Assembly: GCF_009857445.1 (NCBI RefSeq)
Contig: NZ_WWCN01000022.1
Span: 28,207-92,206 of the forward strand
Direction of reading: 5' to 3'
Origin: Duganella flavida
Lineage (GTDB): Bacteria > Pseudomonadota > Gammaproteobacteria > Burkholderiales > Burkholderiaceae_D
DNA length: 64,000 bases
Shown: positions 44,469-53,303 of the stretch, one piece after another
Position numbering within the stretch: the stretch's first letter is position 1
How the letters are laid out: each line of letters starts with the position of its first letter
Notes under the pieces: model-generated
What the model was told of the DNA's origin: nothing
Databases searched by the model: none
What the model saw: only the letters and a program-made list of their open reading frames with translations
Translations under genes and position numbers: made by a program

Positions 44469-44493
44469 GCTATCTGTGTACTACACTTCCACC

Positions 44494-45672
44494 ATGAACA
44501 GTCGCACCAACCTGCCGATGACGCCTGCCCTGACCACCCGTCTGCCGGCGGTCGGCACCACTGTTTTTACCCGCATGTCGATGCTGGCCGTACAGTCCGG
44601 CGCGGTCAACCTTGGCCAAGGCTTTCCCGACTTCGGCTGCGAACGTAGCCTGATCAGCGCCGTCAACGACGCCATGCTGGCCGATTTCAACCAGTATCCG
44701 CTGATGAGCGGCGCGCCGGTGCTAAGACAGGCCATCGCCGCCAAGGTGAAAGCCCTCTACGGCCACCAGTACAACGTTGACAGCGAGATCACCGTCACCG
44801 CCGGCGCCGCACAGGCACTGACCACGGCCATCCTCTGCTGCGTCCATCCCGGCGACGAAGTCATCGTCATCGAGCCGGTCTACGACAGCTACGTGCCGGC
44901 GATTACGCTGGCCGGCGGCGTGCCGGTCTCGGTCGAGATGGAAGTCGGCCAGAATGGCTACACCGTGCCGTGGCACAAAGTAGCCGCCGCCGTCACCAGC
45001 AAAACGCGCCTGATCATCATCAACACGCCGCATAACCCAACCAGCACCGTGCTGCGCGCCGCCGATATGCAGGCGCTGGCCGATATCGTGCGTGGCACGG
45101 ACGTGCTGATCCTGTCGGACGAGGTCTACGAACACATGGTCTACGATGGCCACCAGCACGAATCGGTCAGCCGCTATCCCGAGCTGGCAGCACGCGCTTT
45201 CGTGGTGTCCAGCTTTGGCAAGACCTACCACGTCACCGGCTGGAAGATCGGCTACGTGGCCGCCCCGGCGCCGTTGATGGTGGAGTTCCGCAAAGTCCAC
45301 CAATACAACGTCTTCAGCGTGAATACCCCGATGCAGCACGGTCTGGCCAGCTACATGGCCGATCCAAAACCGTACCTGGAACTACCCGCTTTTTACCAGC
45401 GCAAGCGCGACCTGTTCCGCGATGGGCTCAAAAACACACGCTTTGAGTTGTTGCCAGCAGATGGCACTTACTTCCAGTGCGTCCGATACGATAGAATCTC
45501 TACACAGACGGAAGCAGAATTCGCAGAATGGCTGACCACCGAAATCAAGGTCGCAGCCATCCCGGTTTCGGCGTTTTACCAGCAAGGCAAGGAGTCGGGC
45601 ATTGTGCGCTTCTGCTTTGCCAAAAAAGATGAGACCCTGGCACTCGCATTGGAGAGGCTGGGCAAAGTGTAG
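44494..45672 (+). CDS. Methionine aminotransferase-like PLP enzyme (YbdL type)
   Basis: A 392-residue class I/II aminotransferase. Features are NLGQGFPDFGC (about 33), AGAAQALTTAI, NTPHNPTSTVL (about 178), SDEVYEHMVYD and the PLP Lys in SFGKTYHVTGWKIGY (about 245). The VNLGQGFPDF and ThrYHVTGWK pattern matches YbdL/MtnE-like enzymes that transaminate methionine or 4-methylthio-2-oxobutyrate. The start at 44494 is preferred; a GTG six codons earlier is possible. It follows the PIN gene by 25 bases and precedes the HD-GYP-like gene by 14. Confidence 0.85.
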   Translation: MNSRTNLPMTPALTTRLPAVGTTVFTRMSMLAVQSGAVNLGQGFPDFGCERSLISAVNDAMLADFNQYPLMSGAPVLRQAIAAKVKALYGHQYNVDSEITVTAGAAQALTTAILCCVHPGDEVIVIEPVYDSYVPAITLAGGVPVSVEMEVGQNGYTVPWHKVAAAVTSKTRLIIINTPHNPTSTVLRAADMQALADIVRGTDVLILSDEVYEHMVYDGHQHESVSRYPELAARAFVVSSFGKTYHVTGWKIGYVAAPAPLMVEFRKVHQYNVFSVNTPMQHGLASYMADPKPYLELPAFYQRKRDLFRDGLKNTRFELLPADGTYFQCVRYDRISTQTEAEFAEWLTTEIKVAAIPVSAFYQQGKESGIVRFCFAKKDETLALALERLGKV

Positions 45673-45686
45673 ATCAGGATCACAAC

Positions 45687-46670
45687 ATGTCCGAAGCTAA
45701 TCAACTGCATTCGCCGCTGGAGGCGCCGGCGTTTGCAGCATCCACGCCGTCGGTATTGCATCAGCTGAACCTGTGCAACCGCGAGCTGGAGCGCCTGCTG
45801 CACAACCTGCGCAACGAGCACAATGCCGAAGGCGAAATCCGCGATATTGCGCGCGAGCTGATTGAGGCGGTCGCCATCAATCCGGACGTGGCGCTGGCCT
45901 GCATTTTACTCAGCCAGATCAACGGTACTTACGCGGTGCGGCACTGCATCGAAACGGCGATTGTAACCGTGGTGATTGCACGCGCGATGGAACTCGGCGC
46001 GGCCAGCACGCTGACCGTTACCGCCGCCGCGCTGACCATGAACGTCGGCATGCTGCGTCATCACGAAACCTTCCAGAACAAGAACACGCCGCTCACCAGC
46101 GAGGAGCAGGCCATCGTGCGCCGCCACCCGGAAGAAAGCGTGGATATGCTGCGCTGCGTCGGCATCGAGGATGACGAGTGGATTTCCTGCGTGCTGATGC
46201 ACCATGAGAATGATGAAGGCAGCGGCTATCCGGCCGGTATCGCCAGCCCCGAGGTGACCTTGAACGCCAAGCTGCTCAGCCTTGCGGACCGCTACTGCGC
46301 GCAGGTTTCAGCGCGCAATTACCGCCGCTCGCTGCCGCCGTTCCAGGCCTTGAAGAACCTGATCGAGGACAAGGTGGCGCCGGTTGATCCATCGCTGGTG
46401 CTGCACTTCCGCCATGAGCTGGGCGACTATCCACCCGGCTGCGTGGTGCGTTTAACCAGCGGCGAGATAGGCGTGGTAAGCCAGCGCTTCAATGGCGGCG
46501 ATGCGCGCGGCATCCACTGTTTGCGTGATCCGGCGGGCGCTGTGCTGTCGCCGGCGGCGCAGCGGCGCACTGGCGATGAGGGCTGCTGCATTGCCGAGTC
46601 TTTAAGCGAGGACCAGGCCTCGATCCGCTTCAGTATGAAGCAGATCTGGGGCGCGCAAGCGGCGCTCTGA
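45687..46670 (+). CDS. Degenerate HD-GYP-like protein lacking the HD dyad
   Basis: A 327-residue protein with an HD-GYP-like core. The second-half motif is intact as MHHENDEGSGYPAG (171-184), followed by LSLADRYCA (198-205), the usual HHE...GYP and D positions. However the position of the HDxGK metal motif reads MNVGM (118-122), so the metal-binding His-Asp pair is gone. True HD-GYP enzymes hydrolyse c-di-GMP; this one is probably inactive and may act by binding. A C-terminal part of about 90 residues has a small beta-rich region (PPGCVVRLTSGEIGVVSQRF), often found in such proteins. No receiver domain is fused. Confidence 0.75.
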   Translation: MSEANQLHSPLEAPAFAASTPSVLHQLNLCNRELERLLHNLRNEHNAEGEIRDIARELIEAVAINPDVALACILLSQINGTYAVRHCIETAIVTVVIARAMELGAASTLTVTAAALTMNVGMLRHHETFQNKNTPLTSEEQAIVRRHPEESVDMLRCVGIEDDEWISCVLMHHENDEGSGYPAGIASPEVTLNAKLLSLADRYCAQVSARNYRRSLPPFQALKNLIEDKVAPVDPSLVLHFRHELGDYPPGCVVRLTSGEIGVVSQRFNGGDARGIHCLRDPAGAVLSPAAQRRTGDEGCCIAESLSEDQASIRFSMKQIWGAQAAL

Positions 46671-46742
46671 CGTCGTCCTCGCGAACGCGGGGACCCATGC
46701 TGAGCAAGCGGTCTATGGACTCCCGCCTACGCGGGAGCGACG
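46671..46742. repeat. REP-like imperfect palindrome
   Basis: A 72-base sequence begins CGTCG and ends CGACG, and contains two GC-rich hairpins (CTCGCGAACGCGGGG and CCCGCCTACGCGGG) around ACCCATG / TATGGA. This is the layout of dispersed REP-type elements in proteobacteria. It fills the whole gap between two convergent genes and may also terminate both. Confidence 0.6.
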
Positions 46743-46743
46743 G

Positions 46744-47790
46744 TTAGTGCGAGAGTTTATCGATCTGACGGTCGACGTAGTTGCGCAGGTCCGGCGTCAA
46801 CCCGCCGGCGCTGCGGGCGCGATTGTAGGCTTCGCGCGCTTCCGGTAAGTGCTGGTCGGCTTGCAGCGAGATGCCCAGTCCCATCCACCACACCCCATTT
46901 TGCGGCGCCAGTTGCAGCGCGGCGCGGTAATGATCCGCCGCTTCGGCGTGACGCTGTTCGCGTTGCAGCACGCCGGCCAGGAAGGCATGATAGTCGGAGC
47001 TGTTGCCGGCGTACGGCAAGGTCTTCAACAGCGTATCCAGCGCTGGACCACCCTTCTCCAATTGCAGGCGCGCCAGGATGATGGCCAATCCCGGCTGGCG
47101 CGGATCGATGCCGAGCGCCAGGCGCAGCTGGCGGATGGCGTCGTCGGTGCGGCGGTTTTCCAGCAGCAGGCTGACATAGGTTTGACGCGCAGCCTCGTTA
47201 CGCGGATCGATTTCGACGGCTCTATCCAGATCCGCCAACGCCGAACTCACACGGCCTTCCTGCAACGACACCAGCGCGCGGCGATAGCTGTTTTCCGACG
47301 CCTGCTTGGGCGTCAACTCGCGCAACACCACGCCATCAGCAGCCGGCGATGTAGCGACTGACTTCGGCTGGCGCACCGGCTCCGCACGTTCCGCGTGTTC
47401 TGGCGCCGGACGCTTAGGCTTGGCGACGACCGGCTCCGCCTCCGGTTCAGGCTTCGTTTCAACCACTTTCGGTGCGACAGCTTCCACAGGCTTTGCCACA
47501 GGTACTTCCTGGATGCGCGCGGTGGTATCCGGCATGCGGTTGTCGATCATGCGCACCGGCTGCGGCGGTGGTGCCGGCGGCGGCGCTTGGTGCGCTTGCC
47601 AGTACTGCCAGCCATACCATCCGCCCGCCGCGATCACCAGCACGCCTGCCGCCACGCCGATCAGTATCACCGGACGCCGGTCGCGCTCCATCGACGGCAC
47701 CGACTTCACCTCATCCTGCTGCACAGCCGAAGACGCGCCGCCGCTAGCGCGCGAGTCCAGGTCCTGCAGCATTTTATTGATCAAGCTCAT
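46744..47790 (-). CDS. mshN: MSHA biogenesis protein MshN (TPR)
   Basis: A 348-residue bitopic protein. The start MSLINKMLQDLDSR (47790) is the conserved MshN beginning and overlaps the mshM stop by four bases; the longer frame to 47853 is rejected. A TM helix lies near 42-62 (VILIGVAAGVLVIAAGGWYGW), then a Pro/Glu/Ala-rich linker, then TPR repeats (about 160-345, for example ALVSLQEGRVSSALADLDRAVEIDPRN). It helps build the MSHA pilus machine and is the last gene of the block. Confidence 0.85.
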   Translation of the reverse strand: MSLINKMLQDLDSRASGGASSAVQQDEVKSVPSMERDRRPVILIGVAAGVLVIAAGGWYGWQYWQAHQAPPPAPPPQPVRMIDNRMPDTTARIQEVPVAKPVEAVAPKVVETKPEPEAEPVVAKPKRPAPEHAERAEPVRQPKSVATSPAADGVVLRELTPKQASENSYRRALVSLQEGRVSSALADLDRAVEIDPRNEAARQTYVSLLLENRRTDDAIRQLRLALGIDPRQPGLAIILARLQLEKGGPALDTLLKTLPYAGNSSDYHAFLAGVLQREQRHAEAADHYRAALQLAPQNGVWWMGLGISLQADQHLPEAREAYNRARSAGGLTPDLRNYVDRQIDKLSH

Positions 47791-48683
47791 TTGGTCAGTG
47801 CCCAAGTCAGCCCACACGCGGCGATCAGCAAACTGACGCCCGCCGCCGTCCACGCCCAGCGCAGGCCGCCGGCTTGCGGCGTCACCGTATCACTGGCCGC
47901 AAGACTCACGTGACGGCGCGTCACCTGCTGCTTGCCTTCACCATAGCACAGCATCAAGGCCTTGTTCGCCATGATGTTGACCAGCCGCGGAATACCGCCG
48001 CTGGATTTGTACAAGCCCGCAATCGCACCCCGGCTGAACAGCCGCCCACCTTCATAGCCAGCCACACGCAAGCGGTGCGCGAGGTAGTACTCGATATCGT
48101 CGCGCGACAGTGGCCCAAGGTGGTAATGGAAGGTGATGCGCTGCGCCAGCTGGCGGATCGAATTCTCCTGCAAATGCTGGTTCAGCTCCGGCTGCCCGAA
48201 CAGCACAATCTGCAGCAGCTTGCGTTTCTCGGTTTCGAGATTGGTCAGCAAGCGCAAGGCTTCCAGGCTTTCAAACGGAATCGCCTGCGCCTCATCCAGC
48301 AACAGCAATACCTGCTTGCCCGAGCGCGCCAGGTCCATCAGGCGATGCGTGATCGACTTCAGCAACTGGTGCTGATCCACATCACGCTCCAGTGGCACTT
48401 CCAGCTCATCGGCCAGGGCCAGCATCAGCGTGCGCGGCTCCAGGTACGGGTTCGGAATGTAGGCCGTGACAAAATCAGGGCCCACGGTTGCAATGAATTT
48501 ACGGCACAGCAGCGTCTTGCCGGTGCCCACTTCGCCGGTGATCTTGATAAAACCTTCACCGCTCTTGGCCGCCACCAGCAAAGTATTCAACGCCTCCTGC
48601 GAATGCGGGCTGGTGAAGAAGTAGCTGGTATCCGGCGTGATGCTGAACGGCGCCTCGCGCAGGCCGAAGTGTTTGCTGTACAT
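47787..48683 (-). CDS. mshM: MSHA/ExeA-type AAA ATPase MshM
   Basis: A 298-residue AAA ATPase of the ExeA/GspA family. The N terminus MYSKHFGLREAPFSITPDTSYFF is diagnostic. Walker A GEVGTGKT lies near 51-58, Walker B VLLLLDEAQAI near 125-135, and a C-terminal TM helix near 275-295 (WTAAGVSLLIAACGLTWAL). ExeA-type ATPases help assemble the secretin through the cell wall. It starts two bases after the secretin stop and is paralogous to the protein encoded at 60762. Confidence 0.88.
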   Translation of the reverse strand: MYSKHFGLREAPFSITPDTSYFFTSPHSQEALNTLLVAAKSGEGFIKITGEVGTGKTLLCRKFIATVGPDFVTAYIPNPYLEPRTLMLALADELEVPLERDVDQHQLLKSITHRLMDLARSGKQVLLLLDEAQAIPFESLEALRLLTNLETEKRKLLQIVLFGQPELNQHLQENSIRQLAQRITFHYHLGPLSRDDIEYYLAHRLRVAGYEGGRLFSRGAIAGLYKSSGGIPRLVNIMANKALMLCYGEGKQQVTRRHVSLAASDTVTPQAGGLRWAWTAAGVSLLIAACGLTWALTK

Positions 48684-48685
48684 GA

Positions 48686-50452
48686 TTAATTCCGCCCTTT
48701 ACCGCGCGGATCCATCTCCTTGATGCGGCGGCCACTGTCGAGCAAGTCTTGGTTCCAGTCCGACGACGATTCAATCACGGTCGGTTTGATCAGCACCACC
48801 AGCTCGCGTTTCTGAATCACTTCCGTCTTGCTGCCAAACAGCGCACCCAGCACCGGCACGCTGCTGGCGCCCGGCACGCCGGAACGGTCGGTGGTCGTAG
48901 CCTGGCGCATCAAGCCGCCGATCGCCACCACCTGGCCGTCCTTGCCGCGCACCATGCTATCCATTTCCGAAGTCGACGAGGCCGCCAGCGGCAGCGTGAA
49001 ATTGCCCAGCGAGCCCAAATTCAAGCCCTTGTTCACGGTCGACACCTGGCTCACCGATGGGTGCACGTGCAGGATGATGTTGCCGTCTTCATCGATCTGC
49101 GGCGTTACATCCAGCACCACGCCCGAGAAGAACGGCTGCAGCGTCACGGTCGGCGAGGTGGTGCCGGAACCGTTGCCGCTGGTGGTTGTGGTGGTGCTGA
49201 CGCCGGTCACGTAAAACTCATCGGTGCCGATCTTCAGCAGCGCCTTCTGGTTGTTCAGCGTCGCGATACGCGGGCTCGACAGCACATGCACCGTGCCCTG
49301 CCCTTCCAGGAAGGAAATCAGCGCGGCGAAATTACTGGTCTGGAAAGCCATACCAAACAGCGTGCCCGCCGCATCGGAAGCAGCCCCCAGCGCATTGCCC
49401 GGATCGGCGATGATGCCGCTCTTGCCGGTACTGCCGATCGGCGTGCCCAGCGGACGCAACACGGTATCCGGCTGCACCGTACCAACCGAGAAGCGGTTAT
49501 TGCCGCCCGCCGCAAACTTGCCAAACGCCGCCCAGTTCACGCCGCTCTGGAAGTTGTTGTTCAATTCCACTTCCAGGATCTTGGCTTCCAGGATCACCTG
49601 GCGGTCAACCGACAGCTGGGTCGCGCGCAGGTAGAGGTCCACATTGCGCAATTCTTCCGGCATGGCGCGGATCACGATCACACCCGACTGCGGACTGATG
49701 GTGACGCTGCGCCCATCCTTGCCGGTTTCTACCAGCGCTTCCAACGCCATCTTCAGCTCCAGCCAGAAGTCGCTTTCCGAGCGGGTCGAGACATTGGCCG
49801 AATCGCGCTGCACCTGCGAGCCGCCATTCGGGTTGTTCGGATCGTTGCCGCCGCTGCTATTGTTATTATTGTTATTGTTGTTGCCCGAGCCGTTGGACTG
49901 GTTGCCACTGTTGCTGGTGCCCGCGTTGGCCACCGAGGTGGACGACACGCGCAGGCTGGACGCGCCCTTGCGAATCGCCACCAGGTAGTTAATCTTGAAC
50001 ATCTTGGTCTGCATGGTCAGCGGACGGATGTAGATGCGCGTACCTTCCACCTTGTAGTCGTAGCCGTACAGCTCGCGGATGGCGTCGAGCGCCTCGAACA
50101 GGGTCACGTCCTTCAGGTTGGCGGTGATATTGCCGGTCACTTCCGGATTGATCAGCATGTTGTAGCGGGTGCCGGCCACGATGGAATTGTAGAACTGCTG
50201 CACCGGCACGTTGTTGAACGACACATTGAAACGCTCATCGAGCACCGCACGCGCTTTCGGCAGCTGGTCGGCCAGCTGCGACACCGGCGGCAGCAAGGCG
50301 CTGGCCACGGCATCATTCTGGCTGGCGGCAACCGGCTTGGCAGCAGCATTCACCTCATTGCTGATCTTGTCGTAGGTGTCGCGCCGGGACGGCGTCTGGC
50401 AGCCGCTGAGCAGCAGCGTCGTCACGGTAGCGATGGTCAGGAATTTTTGCAT
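48686..50452 (-). CDS. mshL: MSHA secretin MshL
   Basis: A 588-residue outer-membrane secretin lipoprotein. Signal MQKFLTIATVTTLLLSGC with Cys18. N-domains precede an Asn/Ser/Gly-rich linker with a run of eight Asn (about 195-215). The C-terminal secretin domain includes VEAKILEVELNN-type LEAKILEVELN, GTVHVLSSPRIATLNNQKA and KRELVVLIKPTVIES. It forms the outer-membrane pore for the MSHA pilus. It lies 15 bases after mshK and is paralogous to the secretin at 61707, including a similar low-complexity linker. Confidence 0.9.
   Translation of the reverse strand: MQKFLTIATVTTLLLSGCQTPSRRDTYDKISNEVNAAAKPVAASQNDAVASALLPPVSQLADQLPKARAVLDERFNVSFNNVPVQQFYNSIVAGTRYNMLINPEVTGNITANLKDVTLFEALDAIRELYGYDYKVEGTRIYIRPLTMQTKMFKINYLVAIRKGASSLRVSSTSVANAGTSNSGNQSNGSGNNNNNNNNSSGGNDPNNPNGGSQVQRDSANVSTRSESDFWLELKMALEALVETGKDGRSVTISPQSGVIVIRAMPEELRNVDLYLRATQLSVDRQVILEAKILEVELNNNFQSGVNWAAFGKFAAGGNNRFSVGTVQPDTVLRPLGTPIGSTGKSGIIADPGNALGAASDAAGTLFGMAFQTSNFAALISFLEGQGTVHVLSSPRIATLNNQKALLKIGTDEFYVTGVSTTTTTSGNGSGTTSPTVTLQPFFSGVVLDVTPQIDEDGNIILHVHPSVSQVSTVNKGLNLGSLGNFTLPLAASSTSEMDSMVRGKDGQVVAIGGLMRQATTTDRSGVPGASSVPVLGALFGSKTEVIQKRELVVLIKPTVIESSSDWNQDLLDSGRRIKEMDPRGKGRN
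49857..49884. repeat. Trinucleotide tract coding poly-Asn in mshL
   Basis: A run of GTT/ATT repeats (AAC/AAT on the coding strand) encodes eight successive Asn. Such tracts may vary in length by slippage, here in steps of three so without a frameshift. Confidence 0.7.
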
Positions 50453-50467
50453 AAGCGTTCTTCGCGT

Positions 50468-50803
50468 TTATTTGTGGGCCGGATCGGGGAACAAGGTCAG
50501 CACTTGCTTGTCCCGGCCCTTTTGCAGCACGACTTGATTCTTGCGGACTTCCATCAGCACCGCACCGTTAAACTTTTCGCCTTTGCGGACGGTCTGGCCA
50601 TCGATCACCGCCACTTCGCGTCCATGCGAGCCGATCAGTACCGACTGCAGCTGCGGCCCTCTCGGCATCGCAGGCAGGTCCGATTGCGACTGCGGCAACA
50701 GGCGCGACTCCGGCGGCGGCTGGGTCGGATCGGCCAGCGTTTGCGCCCGGGCTGCGGCGACCGCACCGGCCAGCAGTAACAGTGAACACAGCAGGCGCTT
50801 CAT
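50468..50803 (-). CDS. mshK: MSHA biogenesis protein MshK
   Basis: A 111-residue protein with an N-terminal signal or anchor (MKRLLCSLLLLAGAVAAARA). The mature part starts TLADPTQPP, the usual MshK/PilP-like DPTxPP motif, and includes a small beta domain (LQSVLIGSHGREVAVIDGQTV). The ATG at 50803 overlaps the mshJ stop by four bases. It probably links the inner-membrane assembly platform to the secretin. Confidence 0.78.
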   Translation of the reverse strand: MKRLLCSLLLLAGAVAAARAQTLADPTQPPPESRLLPQSQSDLPAMPRGPQLQSVLIGSHGREVAVIDGQTVRKGEKFNGAVLMEVRKNQVVLQKGRDKQVLTLFPDPAHK

Positions 50804-51585
50804 AGTTTCATCCATTTCTGGTCCAGGCTCAACGTGTACAGGGTCAGCGTCAGGCGCGAGTTCGGGTACTGCTGGGCATCCAGATGGGCCTTGCCCCAGA
50901 ACAGTTGTACCGGCAGCGACTCCAGCGCCTCCATATAGCTCACCATGTCGAGATAACTCCCTTGCAGCACAATCTCCACGCCGTGACGGTACAGCAGCTC
51001 GCGCGGCTTGGGTGGTGGCGGCGCTGGCGATGCAGGCGGCGTCGCTGCGGCGATCACGCCGGCGGCTGCGGCTGCGGCTGCCGGCGTGATCGCCGGTGGT
51101 GCAGCCGGCGCCGACTGTGCTGCCGGCTGTATTTGCACTGCGGCTTCGTTCAAGCCAGTTACCGGCAAGGTCTTCATCGACATCAGCTTCAGCTTGCCGT
51201 TGCCGCGCAACAGATGATCAAGCAACGGTGCGATCTTGTCTGGCGCGACCAGGCCTTTTTGCACCGCCATCAAACCGGCGCTGGTGGTGTCAATATCGTG
51301 ATGCAGCGCTTGCAGCTTGGTGCGCGTGCCGGCGTCTGGATCGACCACGAAACCTTGCGCCATCGCTGCAATTTCCGCGTCGATGCCGGCGATCTGGTTT
51401 TGCTGCGTCTTGATCTGCATCTGCAGCAGTTTTTGCTTGTTCAGCAGCGGCTCCGCCGAGAACGTGTACAGCAGGAACAGCACCGACGCCACCGACGCCG
51501 CAAACACCATCGCGCGCTCGCGCAAGGTCATCGCATCCAGCTTGGTGCTTAGCTTAAGCCATTGTTGCAGGAGCTGCTGTTTCAT
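50800..51585 (-). CDS. mshJ: MSHA biogenesis protein MshJ (PilO-like)
   Basis: A 261-residue bitopic protein. The leader MKQQLLQQWLKLSTKLDAM precedes a TM helix at about 27-42 (MVFAASVASVLFLLYTF). A coiled coil follows (QKLLQMQIKTQQNQIAGIDAEI), then an Ala/Pro-rich stretch (about 155-190) and a PilO-like ferredoxin fold at the end. It is part of the inner-membrane alignment complex with MshI and the PilN-like protein. Overlaps both neighbours by four bases. Confidence 0.8.
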   Translation of the reverse strand: MKQQLLQQWLKLSTKLDAMTLRERAMVFAASVASVLFLLYTFSAEPLLNKQKLLQMQIKTQQNQIAGIDAEIAAMAQGFVVDPDAGTRTKLQALHHDIDTTSAGLMAVQKGLVAPDKIAPLLDHLLRGNGKLKLMSMKTLPVTGLNEAAVQIQPAAQSAPAAPPAITPAAAAAAAGVIAAATPPASPAPPPPKPRELLYRHGVEIVLQGSYLDMVSYMEALESLPVQLFWGKAHLDAQQYPNSRLTLTLYTLSLDQKWMKL

Positions 51586-52244
51586 TTGGCAGCCTCCTGC
51601 GGCGTGGATTGCAGGTTGAATTCGACGAACGGCGATGCCACCGCAGCCGCCGCAGTCGGGGCAGCAGCAATCGCGCCGGCCGTTGGCAAGGCCGCATCCG
51701 GACGCGCAATATCGAGGCTAGCAAAAGTCTTGCCGCGCATGATGCGTTCGCCGGTCAGGCGCGCGATGTAATTCGGGATCAGCGTCGCCTGCATGGCCCT
51801 GCCCTGCACGCCGATGTCATTGCCGGCGCCGTTGATGCTCACGCCGGTCAGCCATAAACCACTCACATTCTGGCGCGAAAACGCACGGAAGTACTCGGCA
51901 TAGCCCGCCGTATTGCCCAGCGCGCCACCTTGCAGCACCGACGACACGTCATGCAGCGCCTTCAGCTCCGCCTCGGCGGCAAGCACCTGCGCTTCCAGCG
52001 CCGCGTCCTTGGCGCGCGGCGCGAACTGCACGCGGGCCTGGTTCAAACGCTGCTCGCGCTTGGCCAGCAGGGCCTTGCCGGCCTCTGCATCTTTTTCCAG
52101 TTCGCCCACGCTCTGCGCGGCATACCAGTTCAGCAGCAGCGCGCCCGCCACGATCAGGCCCAGCGCCTCGGCCATCGGCACAGCAGTAAAAAACTTCTTC
52201 TGCTTAAGGAAGATGGGATTGAACAGGTTGATCTGCTGGCTCAC
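51582..52244 (-). CDS. PilN-like fimbrial assembly protein
   Basis: A 220-residue PilN-domain protein. It starts MSQQINLFNPIFLKQKKFF, the conserved cytoplasmic motif that binds the PilM-like partner, followed by a TM helix near 28-44 and a coiled coil (LEKDAEAGKALLAKREQRLNQ), then a PilN-type fold. It lies between mshI and mshJ with four-base overlaps; in Vibrio this part is often annotated as a second mshI-type gene. Confidence 0.8.
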   Translation of the reverse strand: MSQQINLFNPIFLKQKKFFTAVPMAEALGLIVAGALLLNWYAAQSVGELEKDAEAGKALLAKREQRLNQARVQFAPRAKDAALEAQVLAAEAELKALHDVSSVLQGGALGNTAGYAEYFRAFSRQNVSGLWLTGVSINGAGNDIGVQGRAMQATLIPNYIARLTGERIMRGKTFASLDIARPDAALPTAGAIAAAPTAAAAVASPFVEFNLQSTPQEAAK

Positions 52245-53185
52245 AGATGCACCTCCTCATGCCGCAGCGCCGCGCCCAGCGTCAGGAAAAAACGCTGCTG
52301 CTGCGCGGCGTCCTGCAAGGCCGGCGCCTGGCTCAGATCGAAGACATCGTCCAGCGCCATGGCTTCCACCGGCATGTAAAGGTTGGCGGCCAGATGTTCG
52401 TGCAAGCCATTCGCGCCGGTCGGCGCCAGCAGCAGCTTGAGCACATTCACGTAATGGAACTGGCGGTCGAAGTGGTCGAGCGAGCGTTGCAGCTCCAGTG
52501 TGATTTTGTCGAAGTGGACTTGCTGGCGCTCCGAATCGCGCTCCAGCAATTGCTCCAGCGTGACGTCGATACGGCGCGACAAATACAGCTCGCCCTTGAA
52601 GGTGATGGTCAGCAAGCCGCCGTCGCCGTCGAAAGACAGCATGGCCAGGCCGCGGCCATCGGTCTCCAGCAGCGCCGAGATATTCCGCTGCGCCATTTCG
52701 GGAATATCGATCACGGTGAGGTCGATCTTGGCTTCGCTGAACAAGGCCTGGCGCGACTGGATCAGCGCGTTGCGGGCGGCAATCGCAAACATTGAGTGGC
52801 CACGCGAGGCGGCACTGCTGTCAGCCGGGATATCGAGCACGTCGATGGTGGCGTCGTCGATGTGGAAATCGAGCATATCCTTCAAGCGCCAGCGCACGGC
52901 GGTCTTGAGTTCGTCCTGCGGCACGTTGGGCGCATCGACCATCAGCATCTGGTACTCGCCACCGCTGAGCATGGTGCCACAGTGGTAGCCGCCGGCCCGC
53001 AGGTCTTTGTTGAGCTTATCCAGCGCCTCAGGCGAGAAACTGGCATCGGACGGATAGAACGCCGACACCTCGACGATAGCCTTGGCATCGCGCCTGCGCT
53101 GAACGCGGCCCGCGCAAATGCCGTCCCGCAAAAAGGTCACGGTCAGCCATCCATCGGATTTTTTTGCTCGCTTAAAGAAGCTCAT
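52241..53185 (-). CDS. mshI: MSHA biogenesis protein MshI (PilM-like)
   Basis: A 314-residue cytoplasmic actin-like protein of the PilM/MshI type. The opening MSFFKRAKKSDGWLTVTF is typical; internal segments such as VRWRLKDMLDFHIDDATIDVLDIP and LTVIDIPEMAQRN match MshI. No TM segment is found. It pairs with the PilN-like protein encoded next and heads the second block of the locus (I, PilN-like, J, K, L, M, N). A TATAAT lies about 37 bases upstream of its ATG. Confidence 0.85.
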   Translation of the reverse strand: MSFFKRAKKSDGWLTVTFLRDGICAGRVQRRRDAKAIVEVSAFYPSDASFSPEALDKLNKDLRAGGYHCGTMLSGGEYQMLMVDAPNVPQDELKTAVRWRLKDMLDFHIDDATIDVLDIPADSSAASRGHSMFAIAARNALIQSRQALFSEAKIDLTVIDIPEMAQRNISALLETDGRGLAMLSFDGDGGLLTITFKGELYLSRRIDVTLEQLLERDSERQQVHFDKITLELQRSLDHFDRQFHYVNVLKLLLAPTGANGLHEHLAANLYMPVEAMALDDVFDLSQAPALQDAAQQQRFFLTLGAALRHEEVHL

Positions 53186-53220
53186 ATCTGACTACACGAA
53201 GTTTACGCGCTAGATGATTG

Positions 53221-53226
53221 ATTATA
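53221..53226 (-). promoter_or_regulatory. -10 box for the mshI block
   Basis: A perfect TATAAT on the reverse strand in the AT-rich 118-base gap between mshP and mshI. No clear -35 is visible. The gap has no other recognisable feature. Confidence 0.4.
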
Positions 53227-53303
53227 TTCAAGTTCCACCAACATATATGCTCAGAATGGCAATGATTCTGTAAAAATACACAAATTTCCACACAGTTGCG
53301 TCT

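Noticed and set aside
49857..49884. Short repeat tract as part of a CRISPR or tandem array
   Set aside because: It is a simple trinucleotide run inside a coding region with no spacers.
48749..50779. 676-residue forward ORF opposite mshL and mshK
   Set aside because: Antisense shadow of the secretin gene; no signal, motif or ribosome site.
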